From: Chryseobacterium gleum
GTDB lineage: Bacteria > Bacteroidota > Bacteroidia > Flavobacteriales_D > Crocinitomicaceae
Direction: 5' to 3'
DNA length: 49,377 nucleotides
Assembly: GCA_945888595.1 (NCBI GenBank)
Contig: CAMDAO010000006.1
Location: 1-49,377, forward strand
Numbering within the stretch: the first letter of the stretch is position 1; every line of letters begins with the position of its first letter. A program made the translations under genes and the position numbers. This document shows positions 8,132-15,786 of this stretch, piece after piece. The notes under the pieces were generated by a model, which ran no database searches, was not told the origin of the DNA, and saw only the letters and a list, made by a program, of their open reading frames with translations.

Positions 8132-8743
8132 ATGAAAAATTTTAAAAAAATAGCACTTGTTTTTTGTTTATTACTCGCTGCTAATTCATTTTCGCAAGAC
8201 ACGCCCAATGCCTGCACCAATAGCTTTATACTCGAATCTAAATTTATGTATTCAGAAGCTATAAAATCAATGAATGATATTTATTCTGAAAAATCATATT
8301 TTATGAATGCGCGATTGGGTTGGTTGTATTATTTAAAAAAAGAATATGTAACATCCATTTCATATTATAAGAAAGCTGTTCTATTAAATCCAAAAGCTAC
8401 CGAGCCATTGTGGGGGATTGCATTGCCTCAAATTGCTCTTCAACAATGGGTGGATTTAGAAAATACGTATTTAACAATTGTGCGATTGGATCCAAAAAAC
8501 TCATTGGTAAATTATAGATTAGGGATGAATTATTATTACAAGAAAAATTACGTGGAAGCTTTGAAATATTTTGATGTCTCATTAACGCTTTACCCTACAG
8601 ATTATGACGCTATGAATATGACAGCATGGACGAATTATTTTCTAGGAAAAAAGGAAGAAGCAAAAATATTATTTACAAGAATTCTATTGATGTATCAAAC
8701 GGACGCTTCCGCTTTAGAAGGTTTGGCTTTATGTAATAAATAG
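8132..8743 (+). CDS. Exported TPR protein (paralogue 2)
   Basis: A 203-residue tandem paralogue of the preceding gene, with signal peptide MKNFKKIALVFCLLLAANSF and the same TPR layout. Roughly half of the positions look identical by eye, including the C-terminal YQTDASALEGL. It starts 53 bp after paralogue 1, so the two are probably cotranscribed. It ends 10 bp before the thioesterase gene, so transcription may run on into the menaquinone genes, although functions differ. Confidence 0.75.
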   Translation: MKNFKKIALVFCLLLAANSFSQDTPNACTNSFILESKFMYSEAIKSMNDIYSEKSYFMNARLGWLYYLKKEYVTSISYYKKAVLLNPKATEPLWGIALPQIALQQWVDLENTYLTIVRLDPKNSLVNYRLGMNYYYKKNYVEALKYFDVSLTLYPTDYDAMNMTAWTNYFLGKKEEAKILFTRILLMYQTDASALEGLALCNK

Positions 8744-8753
8744 TTGAAATCAT

Positions 8754-9176
8754 ATGAAGTTAAGAAAAGAAGATTTAGAAGTCGTTAATTCCTATAATAA
8801 AAACACTTTAATGGAAGTGTTGGGAATTAAATGTATTGAAATAGGAGATGACTATGTTGTTTCAACAATGCCTGTCGATCATCGGACGCATCAACCTATG
8901 GGCCTTCTTCACGGAGGAGCGAGTGCTGCCCTAATTGAAAGTATAGGATCCGTTGGTTCTACGTTACTACTTGACTTGTCGAAAGAAAATCCGGTTGGAC
9001 TAGAAGTAAATGCAAATCACGTAAGTGCGGTTAAAAGTGGTATGGTCAAAGCGATTGGGAAAATTGTACATGCCGGAAAAAGAACTCATTTGTGGCAAGT
9101 TGATATTTTTGATATGGAGACAGATAAGCTAGTTTGTACCGGCCGATTAACAATTATGATTGTACCTAGAAAATAG
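8754..9176 (+). CDS. menI: Hotdog thioesterase, probable DHNA-CoA hydrolase
   Basis: A 140-residue PaaI/YdiI-type hotdog thioesterase. The signature HQPMGLLHGGASAALIESIG places His53 and catalytic Glu62 where YdiI/MenI has them. In menaquinone synthesis the enzyme hydrolyses 1,4-dihydroxy-2-naphthoyl-CoA to free DHNA. The call rests on its place directly before isochorismate synthase and menD, since sequence alone cannot separate MenI from other PaaI-like thioesterases. The stop overlaps the GTG start of the next gene by one base. Confidence 0.8.
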   Translation: MKLRKEDLEVVNSYNKNTLMEVLGIKCIEIGDDYVVSTMPVDHRTHQPMGLLHGGASAALIESIGSVGSTLLLDLSKENPVGLEVNANHVSAVKSGMVKAIGKIVHAGKRTHLWQVDIFDMETDKLVCTGRLTIMIVPRK

Positions 9177-10141
9177 TGTCAGAAATTTTAAAATATAGGA
9201 TTCCCGGAAATCCAAGAATCTCTCAAACAGGTAATTTTCACCAATTAAAATCGATACGAGAAGCGAATGGGTTTGTTATTTCTTCCTATCTAAATGATAA
9301 ATTTTTTGAATTTTCACCATCAACTGCTCCATTTTCCTCTGCTAATTTCAATTGCGATAAACCTTCTGTTATTGATAAAGAAAAATATTTAATACTAGCT
9401 AAATCCTTCTTGGATAGCATTGTGGAGAAAAAAATAAAAAAAGCCGTTTTATCTAGAATCAAAAAAGTACCGTTTGATGAAAATAAAATTAATGACCTTT
9501 TTGATGCTTTATGTGATGCGTATCCGACTGCTTTTGTGTACCTTATTTCTGGTCTAGAAGTAGGGACTTGGATAGGAGCCTCGCCTGAAACGTTGTTGCA
9601 TGTGTCTGCAAATTCTGCTTTTACGATGTCACTCGCAGGTACAAAGCCACTTTCGAAGAAAGCAACAGCCTGGGGCGAAAAGGAGCAAAGGGAGCAAGCA
9701 TATGTAACGGATTTTATTGAAGAAAAAATACGTGCTCAAGGAATAGAAAATCTTGAAATTATTGGTCCGTATGATTTGGAGGCAGGTCCCGTTTTACATT
9801 TAAGGACGGATATTAATTTTGATATGGAAAATCAGAAAAGTATCGATATTGCTTTAAAATTACATCCAACTCCAGCGGTTAGTGGCTTACCGCAAAAAGA
9901 GTCAATTGATTTAATAAATTCTAAAGAACTGCATGACCGTGAATTTTATGCTGGAATGATCGGTCTCATTGCACAACATTCTACGTCCTTGTATGTCAAT
10001 CTTCGATGTTGTCAAATACAAAAAGGGAATGCTTATTTGTATTTGGGTGGAGGTTATACTGCCGATTCCGTTCCAGAATTAGAGTGGGAAGAAACGGAGA
10101 ATAAAAGCAGAACACTTTTGAATATTATCGAAACACTTTAG
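9176..10141 (+). CDS. menF: Isochorismate synthase
   Basis: A 321-residue chorismate-binding enzyme that converts chorismate to isochorismate, the first committed step towards menaquinone. Family motifs are all visible: KKAVLSRIKK, WIGASPETLL, TMSLAGTKPL, PVLHLRTDI, LHPTPAVSGLP, REFYAGMIG, and YLGGGYTADSVPELEW near the C terminus with the metal-binding Glu residues. It is shorter than many MenF/EntC proteins because the N-terminal part is reduced. The GTG start at 9176 overlaps the menI stop; no upstream ATG gives a longer frame. Its position between menI and menD makes the menaquinone role much more likely than a siderophore role. Confidence 0.88.
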   Translation: MSEILKYRIPGNPRISQTGNFHQLKSIREANGFVISSYLNDKFFEFSPSTAPFSSANFNCDKPSVIDKEKYLILAKSFLDSIVEKKIKKAVLSRIKKVPFDENKINDLFDALCDAYPTAFVYLISGLEVGTWIGASPETLLHVSANSAFTMSLAGTKPLSKKATAWGEKEQREQAYVTDFIEEKIRAQGIENLEIIGPYDLEAGPVLHLRTDINFDMENQKSIDIALKLHPTPAVSGLPQKESIDLINSKELHDREFYAGMIGLIAQHSTSLYVNLRCCQIQKGNAYLYLGGGYTADSVPELEWEETENKSRTLLNIIETL

Positions 10142-10312
10142 ATGTTAGACCGCTATCTGTCCTAGATTGCAGATCGCTTCGCTCTTAGACTTATGAGCTG
10201 TGTTTGAAAATTTACTTAGTCTTTAGATCTTTCAGTCTTGTATCTTTCAGTCTTGTATCTTTCAGTCTAAAAGTAAAGCGATCTAATGTCTTGCTGTCTT
10301 TCGTCTAAAATA
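10142..10312. repeat. Intergenic repeat B (GATCGCTTCGCT / AGTCTAAA family)
   Basis: Between menF and menD lies a run of related words. The core AGATCGCTTCGCTCTTAGAC is at 10171-10190, CTTTCAGTCTTGTAT recurs nearly in tandem at about 10226-10260, then come CAGTCTAAAAG, AAGCGATCTA (inverse of the core) and CGTCTAAAAT. The left core and the right AAGCGATCT arm are inverted relative to each other, so a large hairpin is possible. The copy near 32727 follows the same order of elements most closely. Confidence 0.7.
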
Positions 10313-10325
10313 TTAAAATATTCCC

Positions 10326-10333
10326 TACTTTTA
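10326..10333 (+). promoter_or_regulatory. -7 box of menD, near-leaderless
   Basis: TACTTTTA differs from the Bacteroidota -7 consensus TAnnTTTG only at the last base and lies five bases before the menD ATG. Transcription starting the usual few bases downstream would yield an almost leaderless mRNA. No TTG at the expected -33 spacing is present. Confidence 0.4.
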
Positions 10334-10338
10334 CACCT

Positions 10339-12033
10339 ATGAAGTCAAGTAACAAAAAAGCAGTGCAGATTCTTGTGGAACAATGTATTTCACATGGAAT
10401 GAAACATGTTGTTTTTTCGCCGGGATCGAGGAATGCTCCTTTTATTGTTGCTTTCGACGAACATCCAGATGTGGCATGCGTTGTCATTCATGATGAGCGC
10501 AGTGCGGCTTTTTATGCAATGGGAATGGCTCAACAATTGAATGAACCTGTAGGCGTAATTTGCACCTCCGGTTCTGCCGTTTTGAATTATTATCCAGCTG
10601 TCGCAGAAGCATATTATCAAGGAATTCCATTAGTGGTAATTTCTGCTGATCGTCCTGTTGAGTGGGTTGATCAGGGCGATGGGCAAACGATTGTTCAAGA
10701 TACTATTTTTAAAAATCACATTCGCTATTCTTGCACTTTAAATGAAGAAGTAAATCAGCCCGATGATAATTGGTATGTAGAACGTGAAATTTCTACCGCT
10801 TTTAATCACGGAAATGGAAATTGGAAAGGACCTATTCATATCAATATGTCATTTCATGAGCCATTGTATGGAACCGTTGAGATTGAATCGCAAGAACGGA
10901 AGATGATTAAGTCCATGACACCTTTTTTTCAATTGACATCTTCTCAAGAAATAGAATTGAAAGCGATTTGGGAAAATTCTCCTAAAAAGATGATTCTTTG
11001 TGGACAAATGGGAATTAATAAAGCGTTATTGGAGCAATTAAAACAATTTTCTGATGACACCTCTATTGTCGTGATGGTTGAAAATACATCAAATCAGGTT
11101 CATCCATCTTTTGTTCATTGCATTGACCGCACTTTGAATGCTCTTTCAGCAGAGGAATTAGAAGATTTTGCACCTGATTTATTAATTACTTTTGGAGGTG
11201 CCATCGTTTCAAAGCGAATCAAATCATTTCTAAGAAAGTACAAAGCAAAGCATCATTGGAAAGTTGGATTTGAATTCCCGTATATGGATACCTACCAATC
11301 GTTAACGCATACGTTCGAATGCAGTCCAATTGCTTTAGCAACAATAATTAATTCATTTGGCACCACAAGAAATAGTAGTAATTATGGCTCAAAATGGAAG
11401 CAAAAAGATTTTGTAGTGCAAGATAAGTTGGCTTCTTTTTATGATAATATTCCTTACTCGGATCTAAAAGTATTTGAAACGATTTTAGATTATATTCCAG
11501 AGATGTCGCATTTACACATGGCGAATAGCTCCGTTGTAAGGTATTGTCAGTTATTTGATCCAATTGCAAGTATTAATTATTGGAGTAATAGAGGGACGAG
11601 TGGAATCGATGGAAGTGCAAGTACTGCTTTTGGCGCGGCTTCTATCGATAAATCAAGTTGGAATACATTGATTACGGGTGATATTTCTTTCTTTTATGAC
11701 AGCAATGCTTTTTGGAATAATCATCTAAGTTCAAATATTCGAATTTTTATGATTAACAATGGGGGAGGAGGGATTTTTAAAATTATTCCAGGACCAAGTT
11801 CTACCAATCAATTAAATAATTATTTTGTGGCCGAACATTCTTTTTCTGCCGAATATATTTGTAAAGCATTTGCTGTTGATTATTTCAACGCAAATTCTAT
11901 TTCAGAAATTGAAGGTCAAATGGAACCATTCTTTCAATATGAAGAAAATGGAAGACCTAAATTGATGGAAATATTTACGCCAGCCGAAATAAATCACACA
12001 ATTTTAGAAGATTTTTTTACTTCAATGAGCTGA
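10339..12033 (+). CDS. menD: SEPHCHC synthase (menaquinone synthesis)
   Basis: A 564-residue thiamine-diphosphate enzyme joining isochorismate and 2-oxoglutarate, the step after MenF. The N-terminal Pyr domain shows VFSPGSRNAPF, the catalytic-Glu region HDERSAAFYAMG and GVICTSGSAVLNYYPAV. The C-terminal ThDP-binding part carries LITGDISFFYDSNAFW and INNGGGGIFKIIPG. Length fits the family. It is separated from menF by the 170-bp repeat region and appears to have its own promoter. It converges with the Ppx gene 50 bp downstream, without a clear terminator between them. Confidence 0.95.
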   Translation: MKSSNKKAVQILVEQCISHGMKHVVFSPGSRNAPFIVAFDEHPDVACVVIHDERSAAFYAMGMAQQLNEPVGVICTSGSAVLNYYPAVAEAYYQGIPLVVISADRPVEWVDQGDGQTIVQDTIFKNHIRYSCTLNEEVNQPDDNWYVEREISTAFNHGNGNWKGPIHINMSFHEPLYGTVEIESQERKMIKSMTPFFQLTSSQEIELKAIWENSPKKMILCGQMGINKALLEQLKQFSDDTSIVVMVENTSNQVHPSFVHCIDRTLNALSAEELEDFAPDLLITFGGAIVSKRIKSFLRKYKAKHHWKVGFEFPYMDTYQSLTHTFECSPIALATIINSFGTTRNSSNYGSKWKQKDFVVQDKLASFYDNIPYSDLKVFETILDYIPEMSHLHMANSSVVRYCQLFDPIASINYWSNRGTSGIDGSASTAFGAASIDKSSWNTLITGDISFFYDSNAFWNNHLSSNIRIFMINNGGGGIFKIIPGPSSTNQLNNYFVAEHSFSAEYICKAFAVDYFNANSISEIEGQMEPFFQYEENGRPKLMEIFTPAEINHTILEDFFTSMS

Positions 12034-12083
12034 AGAGAGTTGATTTTAATATACTGGAAAGTAGCGTTTTATAGAATAGAAAA

Positions 12084-12983
12084 TTAAACTTTAATTCCTT
12101 CCCTTAGCGCCCCTTCTTTTAATGAACATCTTGAAATCATTGTTCTGGAAATACCTAATTTTTCGATCACCCACTTTGTTTTTACAGCGGCAATAGGAGC
12201 CATTTTTTTTCGAATAGGAATAATAAATTCATTTGTATCTCTATCTTGTTGTGTTGAAAATATAACCCAATCAATCATATGATTAAGCGTCTTCATTGGT
12301 ATTTCGCTACATTTTAATTTATCAGGAAAAGGTTGACTATAAATTAATTCATAAAACGTTTCAAAACTTCCAGAGGCACCGATCAAAAGTTCTTCCTGCT
12401 TTCCATCAAAAAACCCATCTGCTTTATTATCGAGCCAATTAGTAATGGATAAAATATCTTGATCTGTCAGTGGATCACTTAATTTTAGTTCTTGAAAAAT
12501 TCGCGATACACCAATATTTAAACTCACCAAATCAGTAATTCCTTCTTTGTTTGCAAAAATAAACTCGGTACTTCCGCCACCAATATCCATAATCACGCCA
12601 GGATTTCGGAAGTCATATGACCAAAGAACACCCTTGTAAATTAAATCGGCCTCTTTTTCTCCCGAAATAATATTTACACTGATACCAAGTTCATCCTTTA
12701 TTTGCTTGATAAATAGGTCAGAATTGGTTGCATCTCGAAGCGCAGAAGTTCCAAAAGCATTAATAACTTCAACTTTATGATGAATGCACATAAAATTAAA
12801 ATGGCGCAATGCACGTATTCCACGATCGAAAGCCTCCGGTGAGATAATATTGCTATTAATTCCTCCCATTCCGAGCGCAACACCTTCTTTTTCAGAGTGA
12901 ATCACAGTAAATTTAGAATCCATGACATCAGCTATCAATAAATTGAAAGTGTTTGTGCCAAGATCTATTACTGCTGTCTTCAT
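12084..12983 (-). CDS. Ppx/GppA phosphatase family protein
   Basis: A 299-residue member of the exopolyphosphatase / pppGpp phosphatase family in the ASKHA fold. It starts with the phosphate-1 motif AVIDLGTNTFNLLI, has the catalytic-Glu loop SGEKEADLIYKGV, the second phosphate motif GVIMDIGGGSTEFIF and LLIGASGSFETFYEL. It corresponds to the catalytic core only (about 300 residues), without the C-terminal HD-like domain of E. coli Ppx. Likely activity is release of phosphate from polyphosphate or (p)ppGpp; which one cannot be decided. The upstream sequence TACATTTA, 7 bases before the ATG, resembles a -7 box. Confidence 0.88.
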   Translation of the reverse strand: MKTAVIDLGTNTFNLLIADVMDSKFTVIHSEKEGVALGMGGINSNIISPEAFDRGIRALRHFNFMCIHHKVEVINAFGTSALRDATNSDLFIKQIKDELGISVNIISGEKEADLIYKGVLWSYDFRNPGVIMDIGGGSTEFIFANKEGITDLVSLNIGVSRIFQELKLSDPLTDQDILSITNWLDNKADGFFDGKQEELLIGASGSFETFYELIYSQPFPDKLKCSEIPMKTLNHMIDWVIFSTQQDRDTNEFIIPIRKKMAPIAAVKTKWVIEKLGISRTMISRCSLKEGALREGIKV

Positions 12984-13408
12984 ACTTATTTAAATGTAAA
13001 TCTACTCTTCTTTAGAAGTGAATAAAGGTATTCATCAATCGTATTATTAAATATGATGATCATTACAAATTTAACCGATAGTTTTATAATTACAAGGTTT
13101 TGGTCGTATTTATCTTGCGAATGATACCAGGACACTTCAATAAAATAATTGTATCCACTTAACCTGATTTTTACTATTTTAAATTATATATAATATTGAT
13201 ATACAATAATATATATAATTATATTGAAGCTTAAAAGTTACGTTTTAAAAAATCATGATTAAGTAGAGGGAATAAATTCGTTGCACATTAAAAAAAAAAG
13301 CCAATTTCAATTCAGTTTAACTTCGCTGATTATTTTATTATTGACTTATGTTACATAAATTCTCTGGAGCTCTGGAGCTCTGAATTTCTCTATTAAAACT
13401 AACTGCTG
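12984..13408. other. AT-rich intergenic region with cruciform-like palindrome
   Basis: 425 bp without a convincing gene, between two minus-strand genes. It holds a near-perfect inverted repeat of 17-bp arms (13182-13198 and 13204-13220, one mismatch, spacer ATATA) composed only of A and T apart from single G/C bases near the spacer. It also holds a tandem 8-mer CTCTGGAG at 13362-13369 and 13370-13377 flanked by AAATTC and GAATTT, a possible hairpin downstream of the ABC permease gene. The promoter of the Ppx gene should lie near 12990-13030. Confidence 0.6.
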
Positions 13409-14743
13409 TCAATTCTTCATCCATCTAAATAAGTGTTTCAATCTCACTCGATGTCCAAATTGCAAAATACCGTTTGAGTATATTCTTCCTGCCAAATTTA
13501 ACACTGCAAGAGAAGAAATAAGTAAGATGAAAAGCGATAGGAATAATTCATAAGCATGCCCTATTTTGTATCCTTGTGAGAGTTTTACCATCACTACTAC
13601 TGGAGATGTAAACGGTAAATAATGAAAGACAGTGGCCATTGTACTTTCTGGGTTGTTTAAGGTGAAATAACCACTATACAAAGCGAAAAAAAGCATAAAA
13701 ATTAGAGGAAGAACGAATTGTTGACCATCGCTTTCAGACCCCGTTGAAGCCCCAATCGCAGCAAAAAGTGAACCGTAAAAGAAATAGCCGATAATAAAAA
13801 ACAAAAAGAAATACGTTGTCATACCTAAAAAATTGATTCTCTCATATACTAGCTGAACAAATTCATTGTATTCTCTAGCTGAAAACATTTGTTCTTGACT
13901 GCTTTGATTAAGAATTTCTTGTGTAAGCTGCTGCGTGTTCATATTTGATGCATCATACAAATCTGGAAACAAGTTTTCCCGCATAAAAAAGAGTCCTAAA
14001 CCAATAAGTGATGTCCAAATTAGAAATTGACAAAAAGCGGCTATTCCAATTCCAACAATTTTCCCTAACATCAATTGTTTAGGACTTAGACACCCCAATA
14101 AAACTTCAACGATTCGATTACTTTTTTCTCGAGAAATACTTCTTAAAATGGTCATTCCAAAAAGGAAAATAAAAATAAAAATGATTGTTCCGTAGAAAAG
14201 TCCCACCCATCCATCGATGTTTGAAGATTCATCATTTGGATCATAAACATTTTTAAATGAGACATTGATCGGCTGTTTTATTTTCCTGAATTCAGAGATT
14301 GAAAAGCGCGTGAATTGACCAACTAACACTTCTTCCAATCTACGTTCCATCTGATATTGAATCCTTGTTTGCATGCGCATAGAAGGTTTTTCTCTAAAAA
14401 AAACAAAGGCTGTTTTATTGGATAAAATCTTTTCATTTATTTCTAAGATTGCATCGAATTTTTGATAAATTTTTGCTTTTTCAAATTCCTTGGTTTCAAT
14501 ATATCCATCTGCAAACAAGTAATCTATTGACGCATCTTTAGAGGAGGCAATTTTACCTTCCATAATGTTTGCAGGATCAGCAATCAACACGTTCCAATGC
14601 TGTTTGGATTGTCCACCCATAGCAAAAAGAATATAAATTAGACATAAAATAATCAGCGGACCAACTACCGACATTACTATAAATGAGCGAGCTCCCAAAC
14701 GTTCCTTTAGTTCTCTAAGAGCAATTATCCAACTATTTTTCAT
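13409..14743 (-). CDS. ABC-2 type exporter permease
   Basis: A 444-residue membrane protein, the permease of an ABC-2/NatB-like exporter. It has an N-terminal membrane helix (SFIVMSVVGPLIILCLIYILF), a large extracytoplasmic domain (about residues 50-185), and then a cluster of helices from about 200 on with IFIFIFLFGMTILRSISREK. I chose the ATG at 14743 (MKNSWIIALREL) rather than an upstream start, because it overlaps the stop of the ATPase gene by ATGA and gives the normal N terminus. With the preceding ATPase it forms a complete transporter. Substrate is unknown; NatAB-like systems are linked to Na+ or drug export. Confidence 0.85.
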   Translation of the reverse strand: MKNSWIIALRELKERLGARSFIVMSVVGPLIILCLIYILFAMGGQSKQHWNVLIADPANIMEGKIASSKDASIDYLFADGYIETKEFEKAKIYQKFDAILEINEKILSNKTAFVFFREKPSMRMQTRIQYQMERRLEEVLVGQFTRFSISEFRKIKQPINVSFKNVYDPNDESSNIDGWVGLFYGTIIFIFIFLFGMTILRSISREKSNRIVEVLLGCLSPKQLMLGKIVGIGIAAFCQFLIWTSLIGLGLFFMRENLFPDLYDASNMNTQQLTQEILNQSSQEQMFSAREYNEFVQLVYERINFLGMTTYFFLFFIIGYFFYGSLFAAIGASTGSESDGQQFVLPLIFMLFFALYSGYFTLNNPESTMATVFHYLPFTSPVVVMVKLSQGYKIGHAYELFLSLFILLISSLAVLNLAGRIYSNGILQFGHRVRLKHLFRWMKN

Positions 14744-15663
14744 TCCGAAATCTCTTTTGGTTGAACTAAATCTATAAATATTTCTTGCATGGAAGGTAAA
14801 ACTTCCCAAGCAGCCTCCATGTTAATTTGGCCAATTAGAACTTTTAGCAAATCATCAAATTTATTGTCGCCGCGCATTTTTACCCGAACGATAAATTTGT
14901 CATCTCCTAAAATTTCTTTATCAACAATCTCGAAACCAGTCCAAAGAGCGTTCACAAAAGCAATCATGCTACCTCTAAATTTGATAGCATATTCATTCTT
15001 TTTACGCTCTTCTTGTAAGGTTGAAATTTTACCTTCAATTATTTTTTTTGACTCATGAATTAAGACAACTCTGTCGCAAATTGCTTCCACACTTTCCATG
15101 TTGTGCGATGAAAGAATAATTGTTTTACCTTTTGCTTTCATCTCAATTAATTCCTGCTTAATCAATTCAATATTGATAGGATCAAAACCACTAAAAGGTT
15201 CGTCTAAGATTAATAATGACGGTTCATGCAGAATAGTGCAAATAAATTGAACTTTTTGAGCCATTCCTTTTGAAAGTTCTTCAATTCTTTTATCTCTCCA
15301 ATTTTGAATTTTGAATTTTTCTAACCAATAATCAAGTTTTTGTTTAACGTCTGCTTTTGTTAATCCTCTTAATTGACCTAAAAATAACGCATGACTTTCA
15401 ACGGTCATATTTTTATACAAACCTCTCTCCTCTGGTAAATAACCGATATTACTAAGGTGTTTTTGGCTCATAATATCCCCATTGAAGCGAATTACACCTT
15501 TATTGGGAACAATAATTTTATTAATAATTCGAATTAGTGTTGTTTTTCCTGCTCCATTAGGCCCAAGCATACCAAAAATCTCTCCCTTGTTGATGGTCAT
15601 TGACACATCATCCAAAGCAATTTTTTGGTTAAATGATTTTGATATATTTTGAATTTCTAACAT
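14740..15663 (-). CDS. ABC transporter ATP-binding protein
   Basis: A 307-residue ATPase pairing with the permease gene that overlaps its stop. It shows Walker A GPNGAGKTT, the signature motif ELSKGMAQKVQ, Walker B LLILDEPFSGFDP and the H-loop SSHNMES. A C-terminal extension (about 215-307) is typical of NatA-like exporters. The start at 15663 (MLEIQNISKSF) is chosen because the 23 codons upstream are only a translation of the intergenic repeat GTCTAAAAATCTAAAGTC. The product acts on the cytoplasmic face and drives the exporter. Confidence 0.9.
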   Translation of the reverse strand: MLEIQNISKSFNQKIALDDVSMTINKGEIFGMLGPNGAGKTTLIRIINKIIVPNKGVIRFNGDIMSQKHLSNIGYLPEERGLYKNMTVESHALFLGQLRGLTKADVKQKLDYWLEKFKIQNWRDKRIEELSKGMAQKVQFICTILHEPSLLILDEPFSGFDPINIELIKQELIEMKAKGKTIILSSHNMESVEAICDRVVLIHESKKIIEGKISTLQEERKKNEYAIKFRGSMIAFVNALWTGFEIVDKEILGDDKFIVRVKMRGDNKFDDLLKVLIGQINMEAAWEVLPSMQEIFIDLVQPKEISE

Positions 15664-15669
15664 TTTTAA

Positions 15670-15687
15670 AGACTTTAGATTTTTAGA
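15670..15687. repeat. Short copy of GTCTAAAAATCTA repeat
   Basis: The minus strand reads GTCTAAAAATCTAAAGTC directly upstream of the ABC ATPase start. The 13-mer GTCTAAAAATCTA is also present in the intergenic repeats at about 22408 and 27021. It marks this leader as part of the same dispersed family. Confidence 0.5.
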
Positions 15688-15786
15688 CAATAGAAATGAG
15701 ACTTTAATGTCGGATTTTATTCTAAAATTCAAATTTAATTAGATGTGAAGATAAGAAAAAATGTCTAATGTGTAAATTCTATAAAT

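Noticed and set aside
12698-12883. Overlapping short frames inside ppx and other long genes as extra genes
   Set aside because: They lie inside well-supported genes in other frames, lack recognisable domains and look like shadows.
13362-13381. GAGCTC-rich palindromic repeat as an intrinsic terminator of the ABC operon
   Set aside because: The stem is interrupted and no T-tract follows; listed only within the intergenic description.
14744-14809. Longer start of the ABC permease
   Set aside because: It would overlap the ATPase gene by 70 bp; the ATG at 14743 gives a typical ATGA overlap and a normal N terminus.
15664-15732. Longer start of the ABC ATPase
   Set aside because: The extra 23 codons translate the intergenic repeat GTCTAAAAATCTA and are not part of NatA-like ATPases.
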